Below, piece by piece: positions 55,975 through 64,000 of a stretch of 64,000 bases of DNA; positions within the stretch are counted from its first letter, which is position 1, and every line of letters starts with the position of its first letter. Origin of the DNA: Alkalibacterium kapii (GTDB taxonomy: Bacteria > Bacillota > Bacilli > Lactobacillales > Carnobacteriaceae_A); NCBI RefSeq assembly GCF_007988865.1, contig NZ_BJUY01000001.1, forward strand, positions 1-64,000, in the 5' to 3' direction. Below the pieces are notes generated by a model. That model had not been told where the DNA came from. It ran no database searches and saw only the letters and a program-made list of their open reading frames with translations. The position numbers and the translations under genes are program-made.

Positions 55975-57885
55975 TTATTTAGGTACGCCATAAATGCGTT
56001 TAGGTTTCAAAACAACAACACTTAAAGCAGGTAGAATGACCTCTGCAGCGTAGTTTTTACCGTGGATCGCTTCTTCAATCGTTCTAATTATTCCCTGTGG
56101 TTCAGTCCATGTGCCTCCTAAACTGCTCCATTCTGTATTCCATACTTCTTCATACTGTCCTTTATAAGGGACACCTACTTTGACGTTTTGTCTTTCTACT
56201 GGAACAAAGTTACATAAAACGATCAGGAAATCTCTGGGTTTTTTCCCCTTACGGACAAAAAACAGGGTCGTTTCTTCTTTATTATCTGCATCCAGTATCT
56301 CCAATCCTTCAGACTGATGATCTACTTCCCAAAGAGCGCGGTGTTCTTTATAGAAAGCGTTCAACTGTCGAGTGAATTCGAGATGCCTGGCATTCATCGC
56401 ATCATTGAGATTATCCCACACAAGGCCTTCCTGGAATCTCCATTCAAGAAACTGGCCGAACTCTGCGCCCATAAATTGGAGCTTTTTACCGGGATGCATC
56501 ATGCGGTAGCTTTCAATCGTTCGCAGCCCGGCAAACTGATTATAGCGATCTCCAAACATCTTGTGCATCATCGATTTCTTGCCATGAACAACTTCGTCAT
56601 GAGAAAATGGCAGAATATAATTTTCATTGAAGGTGTACATAAATGAAAAGGTGATCAGGTTGAAATGATTTTTTCTATACAAGGGATCCATTTCAAAGAA
56701 ACGAAGTGTGTCATTCATCCAGCCCATATTCCACTTATAATTAAAACCAAGTCCCCCTTTATGTACAGGGTGAGTGACTTTGGGCCAGGCAGTACTCTCT
56801 TCTGCCATCATAAGCGTATCCGGGTGTCTTTCAAAAATCACTTTATTCATGTGCTGAATAAAAGCCACCCCTGCTTTATTGATATTTGTTCCTTCATCAT
56901 TTGGTTTCCATGGTCCTATATCATAGTCCAGATAGAGCATATTACTCACCGCATCTACCCGGAGTCCATCAAGATGGAACTGTTCCAGCCAGAATAAGGC
57001 ATTGGAAATAAGGTAACTTCTGACTTGATTTTTCCCTAAATCGAAGTTTAACGTGCCCCATTGAATATTACTGGCCTGATCTGGATCGCTGTACTCGAAT
57101 TGAGCTGTGCCATCATAATACGCAAGCCCGTAATCGTTCCGATTAAAATGACCAGGCACCCAGTCCATGATGACTCCAATATTTTCCTGATGAGCAGTCT
57201 CGACAAATTCCTGAAATTCTTCTATAGTGCCGTATTTAGAGGATAAAGCATAAAAACCAGTTGCCTGATAGCCCCAGCTCGCATCAAGAGGATGTTCCAT
57301 CAAGGGCATGAATTCGATATGTGTATAGCCCATTTTTTTAACATAGGGGATCAGCTCTTCTTTCAATTCACTGATTGTATACCACGAACCGTCTTCATGT
57401 TGTTTCCATGAACTCATATGAACTTCGTAAATATTCAAAGGGCGATCATAAAGCTTCAACCTTTTACGATTAGCCATCCACAGGCCATCTTTCCATTTTT
57501 TGTCCGGCAGATCACGGACTACTGATGCATCATTCGGTCTAACTTCAAATTCATATGCAAATGGATCTATCTTGTAAGCGACTGACCCATCTGCCTGTAT
57601 GATTTTATATTTATAACAGTCACCCTTTTTGGGCCGTGAGTCGGTAAGTTTGAACATCCCCGTTTGTTCAACTTTTTCCATTTGGTCAAGCTCAGACCAT
57701 GCATTGAAATCTCCCACCAGATAAACCTCTTTTGCATTCGGTGCCCAGACAGTAAAGCTGTACCCTTCACTTACTTTGTTGCATCCCATATTGGTATAAC
57801 TGTCGTAAGAAGTCCCCTGGTTAAAAAGGTAATAGGATGTCAAATCATCACTACTGTAATTTGAATTTTTTTCATTCTCGCTCAT
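55975..57885 (-). CDS. glgB: 1,4-alpha-glucan branching enzyme
   Basis: 636 residues, GH13. N-terminal CBM48 (about 30-115, SFTVWAPNAKEVYLVGDFNAW) then the barrel with DGLRVDAVSNMLYLDY (nucleophile Asp), MMAEESTAWP (acid Glu) and FSHDEVVHGKKS (stabiliser Asp). It makes alpha-1,6 branches. Shine-Dalgarno AAGGGGG at 6 nt. First gene of the glgBCDA operon, about 65 nt ahead of glgC. Confidence 0.96.
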   Translation of the reverse strand: MSENEKNSNYSSDDLTSYYLFNQGTSYDSYTNMGCNKVSEGYSFTVWAPNAKEVYLVGDFNAWSELDQMEKVEQTGMFKLTDSRPKKGDCYKYKIIQADGSVAYKIDPFAYEFEVRPNDASVVRDLPDKKWKDGLWMANRKRLKLYDRPLNIYEVHMSSWKQHEDGSWYTISELKEELIPYVKKMGYTHIEFMPLMEHPLDASWGYQATGFYALSSKYGTIEEFQEFVETAHQENIGVIMDWVPGHFNRNDYGLAYYDGTAQFEYSDPDQASNIQWGTLNFDLGKNQVRSYLISNALFWLEQFHLDGLRVDAVSNMLYLDYDIGPWKPNDEGTNINKAGVAFIQHMNKVIFERHPDTLMMAEESTAWPKVTHPVHKGGLGFNYKWNMGWMNDTLRFFEMDPLYRKNHFNLITFSFMYTFNENYILPFSHDEVVHGKKSMMHKMFGDRYNQFAGLRTIESYRMMHPGKKLQFMGAEFGQFLEWRFQEGLVWDNLNDAMNARHLEFTRQLNAFYKEHRALWEVDHQSEGLEILDADNKEETTLFFVRKGKKPRDFLIVLCNFVPVERQNVKVGVPYKGQYEEVWNTEWSSLGGTWTEPQGIIRTIEEAIHGKNYAAEVILPALSVVVLKPKRIYGVPK

Positions 57886-57956
57886 ACAAATCCCCCTTTG
57901 TGAAAAAAATCACTCTAAAATTCAAAACAATAAAACAAATTATTTATTATGCCATT

Positions 57957-57985
57957 ATTGTAACTTAATAAATGAACTATACCAA
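57957..57985 (-). promoter_or_regulatory. promoter of the glycogen operon
   Basis: Minus-strand TTGGTA (57980-57985), 17 nt, TACAAT (57957-57962), about 70 nt before glgB. Confidence 0.6.
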
Positions 57986-58020
57986 ATTTTTTAACTTGTG
58001 AAGATTTCCCAAATAAATTA

Positions 58021-58034
58021 TTAAAGCGCTTTTA
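58021..58034. promoter_or_regulatory. cre-like site (CcpA box) between glgB and nfeD
   Basis: TTAAAGCGCTTTTA has the palindromic core AAAGCGCTTT of catabolite-responsive elements (consensus TGWAARCGYTWNCW), with both outer bases differing. It lies about 36 bp upstream of the glgB -35 and 18 bp upstream of the nfeD -35, positions where CcpA can activate. Catabolite control of glycogen synthesis would make sense. Confidence 0.5.
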
Positions 58035-58051
58035 TATCGGCCTCAAGACCG

Positions 58052-58080
58052 ATGACATCTTTTCTTTTTAATGGTATGAT
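58052..58080 (+). promoter_or_regulatory. promoter of the nfeD-floA cluster
   Basis: ATGACA (58052-58057), 17 nt, TATGAT (58075-58080) with an extended TG before the hexamer. A small hairpin ATCGG/CCGAT (58036-58053) overlaps its -35. Confidence 0.6.
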
Positions 58081-58128
58081 GGATTCATGAAAGTAATTGC
58101 AGAATTCAAGAGGGGAGGTTATATACAA

Positions 58129-58731
58129 ATGGAAGGATTACTACTAGGTTTAGGATTTATAGGTATCGCACTTGCCATCCTCACACCCTTTTTCAAAAGT
58201 GGCGCCGGTCTTGCATTAGTAAGCATGGCTGCTTATTTCCACTTTATAGGAACTGAAACTTGGCTGCCCATCGTACTTTTCACTGCAGGTTTGCTGCTGA
58301 TCGTTTTTGAGATTTTCGTGCCGGATTTTGGAGCGGCAGGGATTTTCGGCATCATTCTTTTAATATCAGGGCTGTACTTAACACTGGGTGATTTCACCCA
58401 GACGATAAGGGATTTAAGTTTGTCTGTCGTCATTACAGCCGGTGTCGTCATCTATCTTATTAAAAATGGCTATTCACTATCTAATGTAAACAAGCTTATT
58501 CTGCAGACCAATGTCCAAAATTCAACTGATAGTGACGTGCTTGAAAAGGCAAAAGTAAAAGTGAATGACGAAGGTGTTGCTGCTACCCCTCTTCGTCCAT
58601 CAGGTAAAGTGACTTTTGGTGATGATTCCACTTTGTACGACGTATTAAGTACTGAAGGACACATATCAAAAGGCTCTGCAGTTATTGTAGACAAAGTCAA
58701 AGGCACTAAGATAACAGTAAGAAAAAAATAG
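58129..58731 (+). CDS. NfeD-family membrane protein
   Basis: 200 residues from ATG 58129, which has AGGGGAGG about 10 nt upstream; the ATG at 58087 lies before that site. Four membrane helices (about 1-115), then a C-terminal OB fold (about 145-200) with GVAATPLRPSGKVTFGD and GTKITVRKK. NfeD proteins are partners of flotillin-like proteins; this truncated type without the ClpP-like protease domain matches the YqeZ/NfeD1b C-terminal class. Directly upstream of floA. Confidence 0.9.
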   Translation: MEGLLLGLGFIGIALAILTPFFKSGAGLALVSMAAYFHFIGTETWLPIVLFTAGLLLIVFEIFVPDFGAAGIFGIILLISGLYLTLGDFTQTIRDLSLSVVITAGVVIYLIKNGYSLSNVNKLILQTNVQNSTDSDVLEKAKVKVNDEGVAATPLRPSGKVTFGDDSTLYDVLSTEGHISKGSAVIVDKVKGTKITVRKK

Positions 58732-58746
58732 ATTGGAGAAATGACC

Positions 58747-59736
58747 ATGGGTATTTTAGATAATGGATACATCGGAATTATCATCACCGCAATAATAATC
58801 ATTGTATTGATCAGTATCTTCCTGCGTTTCGTTCCTGTAGGTTTATGGGTCACAGCTTACTTTTCAGGAGTAAAAGTAGGAATCGGTACGTTAGTGGGCA
58901 TGCGTCTTCGACAAGTCAGCCCCCATTCAATCATCCGTCCTTTAATAAAAGCCACAAAAGCTGGACTGCAGCTGTCAACGGATGAACTGGAAGCTCACTA
59001 TCTGGCAGGGGGAAATGTCAACGCCGTCATTGACGCACTGATTGCCTCTCACCGCGCAGAAATCGATCTGGAATTTGAGAAAGCTGCCGCTATCGATCTG
59101 GCCGGACGAAACGTGTTTGAAGCGGTTCAAGTTTCCGTTAATCCCAAAGTTATTGTGACACCGGATATCGCTGCCGTGGCCAAAGACGGTATCGAAATCA
59201 TTGCAAAAGCTAAAGTTACTGTTCGTGCAAATATTGAACGCTTGGTTGGTGGTGCAGGCGAAGATACGATCATCGCCCGTGTAGGTGAAGGTGTCGTTAC
59301 AACTGTTGGTTCTGCCGAAAGACATTCAGACGTTCTTGAGAACCCTGACATGATTTCTCAAACCGTGCTAGGCAAAGGACTGGACGCCGGAACAGCGTTT
59401 GAAATCTTGTCTATTGATATTGCTGACGTGGATGTTGGTCGAAATATTGGTGCTAAACTGCAGACAGAACAAGCAGAAGCTGACAAAAACATTGCCCAGG
59501 CAAAAGCTGAAGAGCGACGTTCCATGGCGATCGCCCAGGAACAGGAAATGCGGGCTGAAACGCAGAAAATGCGTGCGAAAGTTGTTGAAGCTGAAGCTGA
59601 AGTACCTATGGCCATGTCAGAAGCTTTACGAAGCGGTAATTTAGGCGTCATGGATTACTATAAAATGAAAAATGTCAACGCCGATACAGAAATGAGAACA
59701 GCCATATCCGGACAGTCAACTGAAGAAGAAGAGTGA
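58747..59736 (+). CDS. floA: flotillin-like protein FloA
   Basis: 329 residues from ATG 58747 (GGAG at 8 nt); the ATG at 58741 is within the site. A membrane hairpin near the N-terminus (about 5-28), an SPFH/band 7 domain ([41 protein letters not shown]) and a coiled region rich in Glu-Ala ([19 protein letters not shown]). It scaffolds membrane microdomains that tune envelope fluidity and signalling. Middle gene of a three-gene cluster. Confidence 0.95.
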   Translation: MGILDNGYIGIIITAIIIIVLISIFLRFVPVGLWVTAYFSGVKVGIGTLVGMRLRQVSPHSIIRPLIKATKAGLQLSTDELEAHYLAGGNVNAVIDALIASHRAEIDLEFEKAAAIDLAGRNVFEAVQVSVNPKVIVTPDIAAVAKDGIEIIAKAKVTVRANIERLVGGAGEDTIIARVGEGVVTTVGSAERHSDVLENPDMISQTVLGKGLDAGTAFEILSIDIADVDVGRNIGAKLQTEQAEADKNIAQAKAEERRSMAIAQEQEMRAETQKMRAKVVEAEAEVPMAMSEALRSGNLGVMDYYKMKNVNADTEMRTAISGQSTEEEE

Positions 59737-59741
59737 TAACT

Positions 59742-60158
59742 ATGCCTCTTATATTTGGTTGGATCATTCAATTAATCGTCTTTTTTGCTATCGTTTCTTC
59801 TATCGCAGGTTTCTTTTCTAAAGCTACCAAAAATGCAACTAAACAAAGAAATGTGAGTGACCCGAGCGAAGTTGAAGCACCCAGAAAAACGAATGAAAAA
59901 ATAAGACGCAATGAAAAACATTCAAGAGAAAAAAGTGAGCGACTTAAAGACGTGTCGAAATATACACGTACTAAAAGAGCAAGAGACCGTGTACGGGAGT
60001 CCTATAAGCCTATGATCAAAGAAGTGGTTACAATAGAAGATCCTTATCGTGCTAAAAAAGCGGATCACTCCCCTGCATTTGATAAAAAGAAACTTAAAAG
60101 TGCTGTTATTTATAAAGAAATATTAGATAAACCTGTTTCTATGCGAGATGACTGGTAA
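59742..60158 (+). CDS. small membrane-anchored basic protein in the floA cluster, unknown
   Basis: 138 residues from ATG 59742; a GTG at 59733 overlapping the floA stop is the alternative. One N-terminal membrane helix (about 4-22), then a long basic, mostly polar region (RKTNEKIRRNEKHSREKSE, TRTKRARDRVRES) and a conserved-looking end, AVIYKEILDKPVSMRDDW. I do not recognise a named domain. The gene order suggests a partner of FloA/NfeD; that is inference. Confidence 0.8.
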   Translation: MPLIFGWIIQLIVFFAIVSSIAGFFSKATKNATKQRNVSDPSEVEAPRKTNEKIRRNEKHSREKSERLKDVSKYTRTKRARDRVRESYKPMIKEVVTIEDPYRAKKADHSPAFDKKKLKSAVIYKEILDKPVSMRDDW

Positions 60159-60171
60159 TCGGTCAAAAGTA

Positions 60172-60229
60172 AAAAGCTTCAAACAAGATGGACGTTTTTG
60201 TATACGTCATGTCTGTTTGAAGCTTTTTT
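60172..60229. terminator. bidirectional terminator after the floA cluster
   Basis: AAAAGCTTCAAACA (60173-60186) pairs with TGTTTGAAGCTTTT (60215-60228); an inner ACGT/ACGT stem extends it. T-runs on both sides serve the floA cluster and the convergent gene at 60228. Confidence 0.85.
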
Positions 60230-61184
60230 ATTCTAAGTGAGTCATAAAAAAATCTCTTTTTATTTCAATAAATCTTTCAATATTCCTGAGGATTTGAAAT
60301 AAAGTTGCCCGTGTTTCAAATTCTTCTCTTGTTTTAGGTAAGTCTGAGTTTCTATAATGACGATATAAAGCAGAAATGTGTTCCAGCTGAGCCAGTACTG
60401 GGTTTTTTTCATGAAGTTGTTCGGAGAGGTCATTGAACAATTCTGCAAGCATGTCATTTTGTTTCTTTTCAAGTTTGATTGCACTAATATTCTCAATGTC
60501 CATTCTCAATAAATCCAACTGTCTGGCTCTCATATCTATATAATCCATATAATATTCACTATTTTCCATTAAGCGATTTTCATAATCCAACAAAGCGACT
60601 TCTTTTGTTTCATCGAGTAATACTGATAGTTTTCGAGCTTTCAGTTTCAGCTCCCTGTATACTGTCTCGCCCATCAGGTAAGTATAAAACAGACGTAAAA
60701 ACTGACGCAGTTCTTCTTCGATTGCGTTTATCCTCTGTTTTAAATCTTCCTCATAAGAAGGCATCCACATATTGAAACTTATCGCAGTCACTACACCTAT
60801 AAGCACCAATAAAAATTCGTTTATCTGCATGTTTAAACCTATGTTCTCTGCTATGATGAAATGACTAACAAGAACCGAGGAAGAAGCAATGACAGATTCA
60901 AGCCCAAGCTTAAATGCCGTTGGAACGAAAAACAGCAAAAACAAGCTGAACGTCCAAACTGAATACCCCAAAAAATAAAATATGATCGAAGCTATGATAA
61001 ACGCGATCACCGTTGCGCCGATTCGCTGTAAAGCAGTTGTTATAGACTGTTTTTTGGTGTCAGAGACACTCAATATAGCCACAATCCCTGCAGCATAAGG
61101 AGACATAAGTCCCGCACTTCGTGCAATGAGTATGGCGATCGAAGTAGCCAGGATCATCTTGATCATTTTGATATTCTTATTCAA
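60228..61184 (-). CDS. aromatic acid exporter/FUSC-family membrane protein (DUF939)
   Basis: 318 residues, TTG start (61182-61184) with AGAGG at about 9 nt. Six membrane helices in the first 160 residues (ILATSIAILIARSAGLMSPYAAGIVAILS region) and a cytoplasmic helical C-terminal domain, the ArAE_1/ArAE_1_C layout seen in YqjA-like proteins. It may export small organic acids; the substrate is unknown. About 64 nt after aarF, probably the same transcript. Confidence 0.87.
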   Translation of the reverse strand: MNKNIKMIKMILATSIAILIARSAGLMSPYAAGIVAILSVSDTKKQSITTALQRIGATVIAFIIASIIFYFLGYSVWTFSLFLLFFVPTAFKLGLESVIASSSVLVSHFIIAENIGLNMQINEFLLVLIGVVTAISFNMWMPSYEEDLKQRINAIEEELRQFLRLFYTYLMGETVYRELKLKARKLSVLLDETKEVALLDYENRLMENSEYYMDYIDMRARQLDLLRMDIENISAIKLEKKQNDMLAELFNDLSEQLHEKNPVLAQLEHISALYRHYRNSDLPKTREEFETRATLFQILRNIERFIEIKRDFFMTHLE

Positions 61185-61248
61185 CTAATTTATCCTCTCT
61201 TTCGATAGGATGCTACTGCATTATTTTCTCTTTTACATTTGGCCATCG

Positions 61249-62844
61249 CTACAGCGTCCCCGACTTTATGATCGATATCAATAGCCATAACCCCATGATT
61301 CCTGCGCCAATGAAAATGATTATAGCAAAAATGGAAACACCTGCAGCTTCTGCCATGACAAAAATAAAAGCTGAGGCAAGGATGAGCGCTGCAATAATAA
61401 CCGCAAACACTAAGCGGTTGACCATTTTGTTGACTTCCAGCCATTTATCCTCAAAATGTACCAAATCTAGATGGACTAACAATCTTCCATTGTTAATGGT
61501 ATCCAGCGCTCTCTTGAGTGCTGACGGGAATTTGATTGAATCTTTGACTAATTGATAGGCGTTTAGTTTAATTTTTTCAGAAGATATCGATTCGAAAATT
61601 TCAATGTCATCGCTTGCCTTTACATAATCTGATGCGATTTCCATAATGTTGATATCCGGGTGCAGGTCAGTTACAACACCTTCTAAAATGGTCAGCGTTT
61701 TTGCTAAAAGAATAAAGTCATTTGGCATGACCATCTTATACTTACGTGTAACGTGTAAAACGTCTGCAAAAAATGAATTTAAATTGATTTGGCCAAAACT
61801 TTTTGAAATGTATGACTGATAAAATTCATCCAAATCTTCTGAAAACTCAAACCGATTGATTTTTTCTTTTGTAATCGCCATTTGAAGCAAAAGATTCATA
61901 AGTTGATCAATATCTTCAAATACAATGGCCCGCATTAATTTGATCAGATCTTTCTTTACAGATTCTGATAATTCCCCTACAATACCAAAATCTATAAACA
62001 TGATTTTATTGTCACTTAAAATAATATTCCCTGGATGAGGATCGCCGTGGAAATAGCCATCCTTGAATATTTGTGAAAGAATGGAGTAAACCAGTTTTTC
62101 TGCTATATCTGTTTTATCATAACCAGCTTTTCTGATTTGATCTAGATTCAAACTTCTTATCCCCTCGACAAAATCTTCTACGAGCACCCGTTTTGACGTA
62201 TATGGCAAGTAAGGGGTGGGGACACCGACAGCCTTGTTATTTTTATTTAACTGTTTGAACTTTATGAGTGCTTGCCCCTCGTTTCTAAAATCCAATTCTG
62301 TTTTTGTTGTTTCTTCAATTTCATTGAAAGCAGCTTTTACATCTACCAGCATTTCTTTGACTGTCTCCGGAGCTATGGAAACGATGCGGGAAAAAAGTTT
62401 TATATCTCTCAACAGATTTTCTTCGATTTCAGGTCGCTGGACTTTAATTACAACGTCTTCACCCGTTAAAAATTTTGCCCTGTGGACTTGAGCCACTGAA
62501 GCACTGGCTGTAGGTTTTTCTTCAACCCATTCAAAGACATCTTCAAGGTTTTCTTTAAATTCCTCATAAAATATTCGCTTTATTTCAGAAAATTCAAATG
62601 GACTTGCATCCTCTCTTAACTTTGAAAGCTCTTCTATGTAGTTAGGAGGCAATAAATCCTGCCGCGTCGATATGATTTGACCAATCTTTATAAAGCTTGG
62701 ACCAAGCTCTTCAAAAGCCAGACGCAAATTTTTAGCATCTTGCTCTTTGTGCTTTGTTCGCAAGCGTGTACGGTAAATATGTCCAAAACCATAAGAAGCT
62801 AGTACGCTGGCAATTTCTCTCAAACGTTCTCGGTTACTTTTCAC
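61249..62844 (-). CDS. aarF: AarF/UbiB (ABC1) family protein kinase-like ATPase
   Basis: 531 residues, GTG start with AGGAGG at 7 nt. Family marks: KxGQ motif FIKIGQIISTRQDLLP, Ala-rich nucleotide loop TASASVAQVHRA, Lys in VVIKVQRPEI, catalytic HGDPHPGNI and metal-binding IDFGIVGEL; two membrane helices at the C-terminus (about 485-528). The family supports ubiquinone or other isoprenoid lipid metabolism as an ATPase; many Lactobacillales do not make ubiquinone, so the target may be menaquinone or another lipid. It follows a phasin-like gene. Confidence 0.92.
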   Translation of the reverse strand: MKSNRERLREIASVLASYGFGHIYRTRLRTKHKEQDAKNLRLAFEELGPSFIKIGQIISTRQDLLPPNYIEELSKLREDASPFEFSEIKRIFYEEFKENLEDVFEWVEEKPTASASVAQVHRAKFLTGEDVVIKVQRPEIEENLLRDIKLFSRIVSIAPETVKEMLVDVKAAFNEIEETTKTELDFRNEGQALIKFKQLNKNNKAVGVPTPYLPYTSKRVLVEDFVEGIRSLNLDQIRKAGYDKTDIAEKLVYSILSQIFKDGYFHGDPHPGNIILSDNKIMFIDFGIVGELSESVKKDLIKLMRAIVFEDIDQLMNLLLQMAITKEKINRFEFSEDLDEFYQSYISKSFGQINLNSFFADVLHVTRKYKMVMPNDFILLAKTLTILEGVVTDLHPDINIMEIASDYVKASDDIEIFESISSEKIKLNAYQLVKDSIKFPSALKRALDTINNGRLLVHLDLVHFEDKWLEVNKMVNRLVFAVIIAALILASAFIFVMAEAAGVSIFAIIIFIGAGIMGLWLLISIIKSGTL

Positions 62845-62868
62845 TTGTCCGCCTCCTATCTGTGAGTT

Positions 62869-62903
62869 AAAAAGAGGTGCTGACCAAGGATATGATCAAC
62901 ACC
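62869..62903 (-). terminator. terminator-like hairpin between the phasin-like gene and aarF
   Basis: GGTGCTGACC (62876-62885) pairs with GATCAACACC (62894-62903) with two wobbles, and the minus strand continues TCTTTTT. It sits between two codirectional genes, so it may lower aarF expression relative to the phasin-like gene. Confidence 0.65.
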
Positions 62904-62910
62904 ACCAACC

Positions 62911-63213
62911 TTATGAATCAGTAGACTTATTTTCCAGTTTGTTTTCTAATTCTTTCACTTTTTCTTCTAATTCATCTATATCCTGTCTCTGTGCTACGTT
63001 CATTTCCAGCAAGACAGCTTCAAGTGTTTCTTTGTCTTGAGCAGAGAGATTACTATTTTTCTTTTGAATCAATTCTTCTGTCAGCTTCTTACCTTCCGAT
63101 ACGGTCAATTTCCCGCGACTGACTAATTTATCAACTTGTTCTACCGCCTTCTCAACGGCAATAGCTGTTGAACCAACACCGATCAACAACGCTTTTTTTA
63201 TATCTTCCAACAT
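62911..63213 (-). CDS. phasin-family / PhaF-like small coiled protein
   Basis: 100 residues. A helix with KKALLIGVGSTAIAVEKAVEQVDKLV, then RGKLTVSEGKKLTEELI, and a charged coiled coil at the end (IDELEEKVKELENKLENK). This is the phasin/PhaF-like pattern that often precedes aarF/ubiB in Firmicutes. There is no sign of polyhydroxyalkanoate genes here, so the granule role is doubtful; it may act with AarF on membrane lipids. Confidence 0.82.
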   Translation of the reverse strand: MLEDIKKALLIGVGSTAIAVEKAVEQVDKLVSRGKLTVSEGKKLTEELIQKKNSNLSAQDKETLEAVLLEMNVAQRQDIDELEEKVKELENKLENKSTDS

Positions 63214-63297
63214 ACGATGACCCCTTTCATTATTTTACACTCTTATTATAACATTCCTTTTGACTTATGTCAGATATTAGCCCATCGAAGCATGATT

Positions 63298-64000
63298 CTA
63301 AGGGACACTATTCCCAGCAGCCCGGTAAATATCATACCATTCCTCACGTGTAATTTTCACTTTGGATGCTTGCGAATAATTTTTTATGCGCTCGGGAGTC
63401 ATTGTGCCTAGAATGACTTGCATTTCCGCCGGATGTCTCAAGATCCACGCAATAGACATCACCTCGTTATCCACGCCGTACTTATCGCCGATCTCTGACA
63501 ATCTATCATTTACTTTCTGATATTTTGGATTATTTAAAAAGACACCATCTTCTGCATGAACAGGCGACCAGGGCTGAATGGTCATATCATTTAAACGACT
63601 ATAATCCAGTACAGCACGATCGTGATCCAATGCATTTTCATCCTTAGTGTTGACATGTATGCCTGCATCGATCATTCCCGTGTGCATGAGACCAAACTGC
63701 AGCTGATTCGTTATCAGTTCCTGGTCGATATACTTTTTTAAGAGTTCGATTTGTAGCGGGCTGTGATTACTTACACCAAACTGTTTAACTTTACCTGCTG
63801 AGTGCAACTGGTTAAAGGCTTCAGCGACTTCTTCAGGCTCCACTAATGTGTCTGGGCGATGCAAGAGCAACACATCCAAGTACTCTGTACCTAAGCGTTT
63901 TAGTGATTTCTCTACTGATGATACGATGTGTTGCTTAGAAAAATCATAGTATCCTGATCGTATACCTGTTTTTGATTGCAGAAAAATATCGTCTCTATTT
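63298..64000 (-). CDS. aldo/keto reductase, YdhF-like (N-terminus cut by window edge)
   Basis: About 234 residues are visible; the frame stays open to the right edge, so the true start lies outside. A TIM-barrel oxidoreductase: RLGTEYLDVLLLHRPD, GKVKQFGVSNHSPLQIELL, SIAWILRHPAEMQVILGTMTPERI. These match the YdhF subgroup, which probably reduces carbonyls with NADPH. The catalytic Tyr and Asp lie in the missing part; the second His/Lys region begins near SKTGI. Function beyond the family is unknown. Confidence 0.92.
   Translation of the reverse strand, partial: NRDDIFLQSKTGIRSGYYDFSKQHIVSSVEKSLKRLGTEYLDVLLLHRPDTLVEPEEVAEAFNQLHSAGKVKQFGVSNHSPLQIELLKKYIDQELITNQLQFGLMHTGMIDAGIHVNTKDENALDHDRAVLDYSRLNDMTIQPWSPVHAEDGVFLNNPKYQKVNDRLSEIGDKYGVDNEVMSIAWILRHPAEMQVILGTMTPERIKNYSQASKVKITREEWYDIYRAAGNSVP

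Overview
This 64-kb window is a piece of chromosome from a low-GC Firmicute of the order Lactobacillales. Strong Shine-Dalgarno sites, the neighbour orders pcrA-ligA-camS-gatCAB-dgkB-rlmD, murA-mbl-epuA and tdk-prfA-prmC-tsaC, an enterococcal PBP5-type penicillin-binding protein, and a complete glgBCDAP glycogen operon all fit. A relative of Carnobacteriaceae (Carnobacterium, Marinilactibacillus or Alkalibacterium type) is my best guess, but no marker in the window settles the genus. Nearly everything lies on the minus strand. The plus-strand genes are manA, a lactonase, uppP and the nfeD-floA cluster. I see no rRNA, tRNA, CRISPR array, intact insertion sequence or prophage.

Layout. 1-1.1 kb: a small AT-rich accessory patch with an Xre regulator, a small membrane protein under an operator-flanked promoter, and a 50-residue membrane peptide. 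1.1-12.5 kb: a housekeeping run from pcrA down to rlmD (helicase, NAD ligase, CamS lipoprotein, GatCAB amidotransferase, lipid kinase, 23S rRNA methylase). 12.5-13.0 kb: a gene-free stretch with three 10-nt repeats spaced exactly 51 nt. 13-19 kb: a PurK-like ATP-grasp protein with a changed active-site loop, a DUF2179 membrane protein, a CBS/CorC protein, a class B PBP and a glucosaminidase that seems to start at CTG. 19-25 kb: thioredoxin-like protein, an FtsX/MacB-type ABC exporter, and an RlmI-type methylase. 25-29.5 kb: an LtaS-type lipoteichoic acid synthase and a two-component system. 29.7-33.4 kb: short SSB, EpuA, Mbl, MurA, DUF1146. 33.8-38.4 kb: upp, tsaC, prmC, prfA, tdk. 38.4-48 kb: manA, a TetR-controlled pair of ABC half-transporters (the second frameshifted), an AI-2E-type permease, a lactonase, PTS EIIA-Glc and uppP. 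48-58 kb: purine permease and the glycogen operon. 58-64 kb: NfeD-FloA membrane-microdomain cluster, an FUSC/ArAE-type membrane protein, an AarF/UbiB kinase, a phasin-like protein and the end of an aldo-keto reductase.

Functionally the window is dominated by cell-envelope work (MurA, Mbl, UppP, PBP, LtaS, glucosaminidase, DgkB, FloA) and by sugar storage and use (glycogen cycle, ManA, lactonase, EIIA). Many apparent first ATG/GTG/TTG codons lie inside or upstream of the Shine-Dalgarno, so I moved a number of starts downstream and explain each. The most notable observations are the Thr-to-Ser change at the predicted LtaS nucleophile, a 12-bp perfect inverted repeat over the ltaS promoter, the CTG start of the glucosaminidase, the frameshifted ABC transporter, the degenerate PurK-like loop, and the 51-nt-spaced repeats. 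I found no clear new multi-gene system.
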